Source: Nepenthes gracilis
Lineage: Eukaryota; Streptophyta; Magnoliopsida; Caryophyllales; Nepenthaceae
Assembly: GCA_033239525.1 (NCBI GenBank)
Contig: BSYO01000026.1
Coordinates: 6,262,001 to 6,326,000, forward strand
Direction of reading: 5' to 3'
DNA length: 64,000 nt
Shown: piece by piece, positions 57,681-64,000 of the stretch
Layout of the letters: each line of letters begins with the position of its first letter
How positions within the stretch are numbered: the stretch's first letter is position 1
Translations under genes and position numbers: made by a program
The notes under the pieces: model-generated
The model's input: only the letters and a program-made list of their open reading frames with translations
Told to the model about the DNA's origin: nothing
Databases searched by the model: none

Positions 57681-59180
57681 GTCACACCAGAATTTTGAGA
57701 CTTTGTGTTATTTATTTAAGTTATTTAGAATTTTAAATTTTAGAAATTATAACTAATAATTGATTGACCTAATTGAGCTGGGTTCGTGATAGAATCGCAT
57801 CAAAGAAAATTTGTAAGGACAGGTGTCTTGGGTTATTTTAGATAAATAATTAATTAAATATTTTGGTGTAATAAGTACTACCTATGGCAGATAGTAGAAA
57901 AATTGAGCTGTGGAGGCTTTGGTTTGAATAAGAAGGTTGAGTTGTGGAGGTTCGGATTTAGCTTAGAAGGATAATCATTTGATTATGATAAGTAGCGTGA
58001 GCGACATAATGAGTGGTTTGATATAGCAGTAGAAGGAGGATTTTGTTTGGTTTCTGTGAATATGTCAAGGTTTTGTTTGGTTTTGTAATTTTGGAAGAGA
58101 AGTAGTAGCCTTGGGTGGGGTCAGTCCGAAATCTGATGGAGTAGAAGGAAGTTTTAGCCGGTAGAGAGATAGGTGATGGAGCGGGTCTGCCCGAAATATC
58201 ACAAGATAGAGGGAGATTTCGACTAGTAGAAAGATAATTGCTTGAGTGGAGATGATGAAGGGTAAGAGTAAAAATATTTGTGCGGGACCATGGTGGTCCG
58301 AGACCCCGGGTGGGTCGATATGATAGTTGAGTAGTTGTAGGGGATTTGATGGTGGGACTTCCAACACCTTATCTTGGGACCAATAAAATAAGAAGATCGT
58401 TTGGAATGTCTTTCGGAGATATCCGATAAAATTAAAATGATACAGAGAAGATTGGCATGGCTCTACGCAATGATGGCACGCACAAAGCACGAAGTGGTCA
58501 TTGCATTTGTGTGTAGAAGTGAAGATTCTTCAATATTGAAAGTTGTAAATAAAGATAAAGAAGGTCATGTCAAGTCAACTCAATTCTCTTTATAAGAGAA
58601 GTTCTAGAGTTTTGGTAGACAACCTCTACTAGAAGAAAGGACGATGAGTGCAAGTTTAATTTTGTTGGAAGCGATAACACTGATTGTGTAGAGGTTTGAA
58701 GCTATAGGTAGAGTAAAGACTCGAGGGTTGTCCATTTCTACTCGTCGCTGTGATCTGGTAGATAATCATCCCCATAAATCTTTCATCACTGAAGAATTGA
58801 TGGATGAAGAATACAAAGTTTTTCCTCCTAAGGAAATGGTTAGGAAGAGGTTGAAGAATCTAAAAGATTTGTTAAAGTAGGATAGTAGTTGAGGACTTTA
58901 AAATTTAATTTAGAAGCAGTCGGTACTATTTTGACTCTTGACTTATGATGAGAAGTTGGACCAGACTTTGTTAATCGGGTAGGAGTAGCTCTGGGAGAAA
59001 TTTTTTTGAAGAAATCAATGTATTGGAGTTAAAACTCGAAGGGTGGACTTGTTTATCCTCCAAAGGATAAGCTAAAAGAAAGTCAGATGAAGTAAAGTCT
59101 TCCTCCCTAAAGTTTAGTTTGCAAGGTTAGCTTGTAAATTCTGTTAGAAAATCTTGCATAACAAGTTTACTTTCATTAGA
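57681..59180 (+). pseudogene. gypsy-3 leader and gag region, unreadable
   Basis: Densely broken. It lies between the 5' LTR and a CCHC knuckle, so it should be leader and gag, but no capsid block could be read. A 64-codon ORF (58,401-58,595) and a 141-codon antisense one (58,065-58,490) match nothing. Confidence 0.4.
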
Positions 59181-59300
59181 ATAAAGTCTGCTTCAATTGT
59201 GGCTAAATAGACCATTTGTCAAAGGAACATTTGAAACCCAAGTGTCCAAATCCTAGATTTCCAGATAGGAGATAGATGATTCTAGCAGAGCATTTGTAGG
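59181..59300 (+). pseudogene. gypsy-3 gag CCHC knuckle
   Basis: The reading KVCFNCG-IDHLSKEHL near 59,198-59,250 is a degraded CX2CX4HX4C knuckle: the final Cys is replaced by His or lost and one stop falls inside. This places the end of gag. Confidence 0.7.
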
Positions 59301-61899
59301 TTTAGCCTGTAATGCTAGAGTCTATTCTTTAGTCATGGAAGGTTGTTTCAATAAGACCATTTAATTCTGCATTCCTGGATATGAGTCCTCTGAATTTTAG
59401 GGAAGAATCAGTAAGAAGGTTTCAAGGATTAATCTTGGCATTTGCGCAAGTCATCTGCTGAAAGATAGGAGCCAAACTTTTCTGGCATATATGATCACAT
59501 TCGAGAGTTATTTTGTAACCATTAAAAATATTTTGATTATCTATGAATTTAAAAATATTTTTTTCAGAGGATTCGATTGGATTTTTTCTAGATCAGGAGA
59601 TCAAATTTATTTTTGATGTTATACTTAGATCTGTGCCTATTTCGAAGGCTGGAGGTGTGGTCCTGTCTGAGTTGAAGAAATTGAAACAGTAAATGTAGAA
59701 TCTGTTTGAGAAAGGTTTTGTTCAGTCAAGTGTCTTGGCGTGAAGTACTTCAGTGCTATTGGATGAAAAAGAATGGATCAATAGGTTTATACTTGGATTA
59801 TTTGGGAATAGAATATGTATTATCTCCCAAGGATTGAGAATTTATTTGATCCATTCCAAGAAGTTTGGATTTTCTCTAAGATTGAGCTGTGTTCGAGGTG
59901 CCATTAGTTGAGAATTAAGTGGGAGGATGTACATAGGATAGCTCTCCAGGTCAAGGTGTGGCCATTGTGAAATCTTAATGGCTTTTGGGTTATCGAATAT
60001 TTTAACATCTTTTGTGGATATTATCAATTGGATTTTTGATCTTTTTGGGTCAGTTGTGGTGATTTTGTCAATAATACTATAATTCATTTGAAGGATTAGA
60101 GAAGTATGAGACCCGATTTGAAAGTCTGTTGTAAATTTTGAGAAGGTAGTTAATTGTCAAAAATCAAAAAGGAGGTAAATTATGGTTAGAAAAGGAATCA
60201 TCTTGGGTCATATTGTTTCTAAATTTGACATTTGGGAATCTAAAAAAGATGAAAGTAGTGGTGAATTGGAAAAGACCGGCTAAGGTCATGGGAGAGTAGA
60301 GTTTCTTGGATCTGGTCAATTATGATGGGAGATTTGTTGAAAATATCTTGGGGATTGCAGTGTCATTGATGTCATTGGAATAAAAGCGATCGGTATTTAA
60401 TTGAAGTGATGCATGTGGGAAACGTTTTCAACAATTGAAGAATAGATTATCATTAGCGTCGATTTTGTCAATCCCTAATGGATTAGAAAGATTGATAACA
60501 TTCAATGACACTTCTAAGAAAGGTCTAGGTATGTTTTGATTATGTATAGTCTGACACATTATATAGGGATGTTCGGATGTGTTACAGGCTAGAATATTTT
60601 GTGTGGAGGTATTATGACAATTATGCCAGTGGAAAGACTAGGCTAGAGGAATATTCTTTCTTTGCTGCCAGGATTGGATTCCGAATGAAACTCTTGTCTG
60701 CAAGAGAAGCTCTTGTGAAGATTAGAAATGAAGCCCCTTTTTGGACGAGTTAGTAGGAAGCTAGATGCAGTCGAAATATGCAGCCTCGAGCCTACTGTAC
60801 ACAGTGCTTTTTCATTGCATGTTTGAGAGGAGGCATGATTACAAAAATTCTCTCATTAGAGTCTCAGCTGATTGAATGAAAACTCGAAAGCTAATTGAAT
60901 GAAAGTTTGGGAGTTGATTGGATAGAAGTTTGGGAGCAAATGAGGTCATTAGCAGGTATGGTTGAGCTGAAGTGGTCCAAATTTGAAGGGAACGTTAAAG
61001 ACTCTCCACCTAGCGGAGTGGAGAGAGAGTTTAATGGTGATTTGATCATGAGTCAAGGTAGGCAGGTAGAATATAAAGCATGAGATTGCAATTTATGTGG
61101 CAAGGTGTATCCGTGCCAAAAGTAGGAAGTCATATAGAAGAAGCCTTCATGATTTTTTTTCGGGTCTACCTTAAACAATAAAGGATTTTGGTGTCCATTT
61201 GGATGAGAATGAGCTAGCTGATGATAATTTAGTTGATGAAGACGATTCATTGTTTGTTCAGATTTGAAGCAGATAATGGATGAGCTGTTCAAGTTGGCTT
61301 ATTGCTTGCCTATCAAGACGTCATTCCCGAAATTAGCCATTGGCATATTGTGGAGATATAATGCAAGACTCATGACTATTGATCACAAAATTTGATTTGA
61401 GGTTTGAAGTAGGAGATCAAATTTACAAAACGATTTGAGGTTCGAGAAGAGTAGTTAGATATTTGTTGAGGCATCTTAAAGTGAAGAATTTCAAGTTTTG
61501 GAGTCAAAGAGTAATTTGAAGTAGAGGTTTAACGAGATATTCAAAGTTTTTAGCAGATTAAATAGGTGGCCTACAAATTAGCCTTAATCTAAATTTGATG
61601 GTTGGATATAATATATTTTATGTGAATGATCCTTCGCATGTGCTCGGATTAGAGTTGTTTTAATCTACAAGAAGTGCTTTAAGTTAAGGCTGTGGTTTTG
61701 ATTTTTTGAATAGGAAGCATTTGGTGTAGAGGAATAAGATGTTTCCATTGGCCATTATACTTTCGAGGAATCTTCTAGTTAAAGAAGCGTTCAGGGACCT
61801 CGAGGATGAATTAAGGAGACTATTCCTATTAGTTGAGGATTGAGGTAATAACTGATATACGCAAATTTTGAAGAAGAAATTTTTATGAGGAGGGAAGAA
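59301..61899 (+). pseudogene. gypsy-3 pol, heavily decayed
   Basis: Blocks in pol order: VPISKAGG..LSELKKLKQ and LFEKGFVQSSV (RT entry, 59,633-59,740), FGLSN (RT, near 59,990), GIILGHIVSKFDI (RT end, near 60,200), an integrase piece LAYCLPIKTSFPKLA (about 61,290-61,340), and a tail PLAIILSRNLLVKEAFRDLEDELRRLF near 61,745-61,835 similar to the end of chromovirus integrase. The protease and the YxDD box were not found. It ends with AGGAGGGAAGAA (61,888-61,899), a plausible PPT touching the 3' LTR. Confidence 0.7.
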
Positions 61900-62676
61900 T
61901 GTAGTATCTCGGATCTCCGTTTGGATTATTTTTATATTAATTATAATTTTGGATAAATTGGGATAAAAATTAATTAAATCTTGTAAAATTTTAAAAAATA
62001 TTTAGATCAGTTGGGCTTGCACCTAAGGTGTGTCTGTACTGTCGCCTAAGTATCTGTTTAGATTATGAAATAAAATATAAGAAAAAAAAATAGAAAATAT
62101 AAATAAATATAAATATAAATATAAATGTAAATATATATATATGTATATAAAGAATCCAAGAAGGGAATCTAGGGGAAAGAAAAGGAGAAAGGAGGAAGAG
62201 AGGAGAAGAGAGAAGTCCATCATGGGGCCGTTGCTAACACCGTAGCCGGAGGTATAGACGCTAGGAATGGAAGTCGGTGAAACCTCCCTTCACCTTATGG
62301 ATGTTGATTTTGGGGTTACATGTACCGATTTTGAGAGAAATTGATCGAATCGTGGGAAAATGGATGGATGAGGTGCGGTAGAGAGAGAAAACCGTCGCTT
62401 GCTTACATGCCACCGTCGTCACTGCCATCGCCCGTGCTAGAGCCACCACTGGCAAAGGAGAAATGTGAAGAGAGAGGTAGAGGCGAGATGACTAGAGAGA
62501 GGGAAAGGGGCGCACATGAAGCAGGAGAGAGAGGACCTGATTTGGGTACCTCGGAGCATTCTTTTGGTAAATCTATTTGGAATAAAGTCGAGACAACTAT
62601 CTGTAACCCATTTTCTTAGTCTGATTTAATATTTGATATATTTTGAATACTATTTAAAATTTTTATTGACATGTAT
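61900..62676 (+). mobile_element. gypsy-3 3' LTR, truncated at right
   Basis: Starts TGTAGTATCTC directly after a purine tract. It follows the 5' LTR for about 780 bases and then is cut where a different LTR terminus (TGTGACGGACC) begins at 62,677. Confidence 0.7.
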
Positions 62677-63374
62677 TGTGACGGACCAAACACATTTTAC
62701 CGCATGAGGCTGCCCGTCAACCGAAACCGATCATACACTTTGGTTACAAAGGGTGGACTTCAAAATTTTTCTTTTCTTTTTTATCAACACAACATGTACA
62801 CAAGATCGCTTAAGGCCGAACTCCATGAGTTGGCCTCTAAAGTTTTTGGTTCTTATATGACCGGCCAATGAAGAGGTCGGTCTGACATGAAGGTCCCAAA
62901 ACAAACTGAGATGCCACTAGAAATCACAATTTACTCAAACCATAACATCATACGGAAGCATACTAATATTCATAGACTTCTAACAATATAGGTCATATAC
63001 AAATCTGACCCAAAACATCAAGAGAGAAAACATCAATGTTTTTTTTGTTGCTTTGCTGCTTAACATTCCGGCAAGCTATCCTGCCTATCTATTCCCTTCA
63101 GACTTCACTCTTTTTCGTCAGGTATAAACTCGTCATCATCGTCATTTGAAAAATAATAAGAGTGAGCTACAAGGCCCAACAAGGTACTCTCATGCAGAAA
63201 TCATGCATAGTCATAAATCGTGACAAACAGGCATAATGCAATAGAGGCATATATATGTGCAGTTTCATAAAACATGGCCGGAGTTGTTGATGCAAACAGA
63301 TTCCAAAGTCGTTTTCATGCAAATTGACTTTCAAAAACATGCTTCTGTTTCCAAATTCATTTCCGTCAAAAACC

Positions 63375-63600
63375 GGCTACATTTAAGGTCTGCAGCTACT
63401 TGACCATCATATCTCAATAATGGCTACATTTAAAGTCTGCAACTACTCGACCCTCATGCCTCAATAACGACTACATTTAAGGCCTGTAGCTACTCGGCCA
63501 TCATATCTCAATAACGGCTACATTTAAGGCCTGCTGCTACTCGGCCATCATATCTCAATAATGGCTACATTTAAGGCATGCAGCTACTCGGCCATCAAAC
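63375..63600. repeat. 47-bp tandem repeat, five copies
   Basis: GGCTACATTTAA (or GACTAC) starts at 63,375, 63,422, 63,469, 63,516 and 63,563, an exact 47-base period. Units contain GCTACTCGGCCATCATATCT with few differences. Confidence 0.95.
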
Positions 63601-63689
63601 ACTTAGATCCGCAGTTCATGCTTTTCCAAAAATCACAGTCAAATAATGCAATTAACCGAACACCATAAGGTCTTTCTCTTAACGTCTTA

Positions 63690-64000
63690 ATACCGGAGAT
63701 CTTCTTAACAAGGTCGGAGGTCTTTCCTTAAAGGCCGGAGTTCCTTTTTAACAAAAGCCGGAGTTCTTTATCAACAAAAGTTGGAGTTCTTTTTAACAAA
63801 AAGCCGGAGTTCAAAAGCCGGAGTTCTTTTTAACAAAAAGCTGGAGTTCTTTATCAACAAAAGCCGGAGTTCTTTTTTGACTAATGGCGGAGTTTAAAAG
63901 TCGGAGTTCTTTATCAACAAAAGCCGGAGTTTAAAAGTCGGAGTTCTTTATCAACAAAAGCCGGAGTTATTATTCTCAAAAAGCCGGAGTTCTTTTTAAC
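63690..64000. repeat. ~22-bp GCCGGAGTTC tandem array, continuing past the edge
   Basis: At least thirteen units built as AAAAGCCGGAGTTCTTT plus TTAAC or ATCAAC, some shortened to 14-15 bases (AAAAGCCGGAGTTC, AAAAGTCGGAGTTT). Unit length varies between about 14 and 25. Confidence 0.9.

Larger units (their letters stand above)
62677..64000 (-). mobile_element. LTR of another gypsy element, running off the window
   Basis: Begins TGTGACGGACCAAA, like the gypsy-1 LTR terminus TGTGACGGACCATG. It has the landmark AGAGTGAGCTACAAGG...CAACAAGGTAC near 63,159-63,187 at the same distance from the end as the other minus LTRs. Tandem arrays follow. The internal region, if any, is outside. Confidence 0.6.

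Noticed and set aside
63375..63600. Regular 47-bp repeats considered as a CRISPR array
   Set aside because: The entire unit is repeated with no unique spacers, and the context is a plant LTR.

Overview
The window looks like nuclear DNA of a flowering plant. It is AT-rich and dominated by nested LTR retrotransposons, and it holds two intron-containing protein genes of plant-type families with ordinary GT-AG introns. Nothing bacterial, organellar or CRISPR-like was seen. The species cannot be named from the sequence.

Layout. Positions 1-1144 hold a decayed Ty1/copia RNase H fragment and unassigned AT-rich sequence. From 1145 to about 22,000 lies a very old Ty3/gypsy element (here gypsy-1, minus strand, chromovirus/Tekay-like). 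Its right-hand LTR carries a roughly 180-bp tandem array. Its gag leader is split by a GC-rich Tat-lineage gypsy element (Tat-1, 6283-18428, minus strand) with both LTRs, a perfect AGTCC target duplication, a PBS and a PPT. Tat-1 lacks the YxDD half of reverse transcriptase and its first RNase H. Its region between pol and the 3' LTR holds genes on the opposite (+) strand: a PF04195-like ORF broken by a frameshift, a tRNA-derived SINE and amber codons; a shortened paralogue with a coiled coil; and a possible third promoter remnant. From about 22,000 to 24,083 an LTR half in the opposite orientation abuts gypsy-1.

Positions 24,100 to 38,400 form the only host-gene island. It has two genes on the minus strand: a non-specific phospholipase C (NPC1-like, 3 exons, 525 codons) and a CBS-CBS-PB1 protein gene (14 coding exons, 536 codons). 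In both, the splice sites and phases close perfectly, so both appear intact. Several CBS-gene introns hold small ORFs that look spurious.

From 38,400 to the right edge retroelements return: LTRs nested in LTRs (38.4-44.2 kb), a degraded gypsy integrase with its LTR (44.3-46.9 kb), a second, diverged Tat-like LTR and internal region (46.9-52.1 kb) interrupted by a solo LTR, another solo LTR with an (AAT)n run (52.1-55.0 kb), a degraded plus-strand gypsy with paired LTRs (55.3-62.7 kb), and finally a minus-oriented LTR that leaves the window and contains 47-bp and about 22-bp tandem arrays.

How the parts relate. The two host genes act in unrelated processes (phospholipid hydrolysis; a CBS/PB1 membrane-anchored regulator), and nothing suggests an operon or cluster. 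The most unusual module is the tandemly duplicated antisense gene set inside Tat-1, each copy with its own TATA box. Exon coordinates were derived by reading splice sites. LTR boundaries marked approximate rest on similarity by eye.
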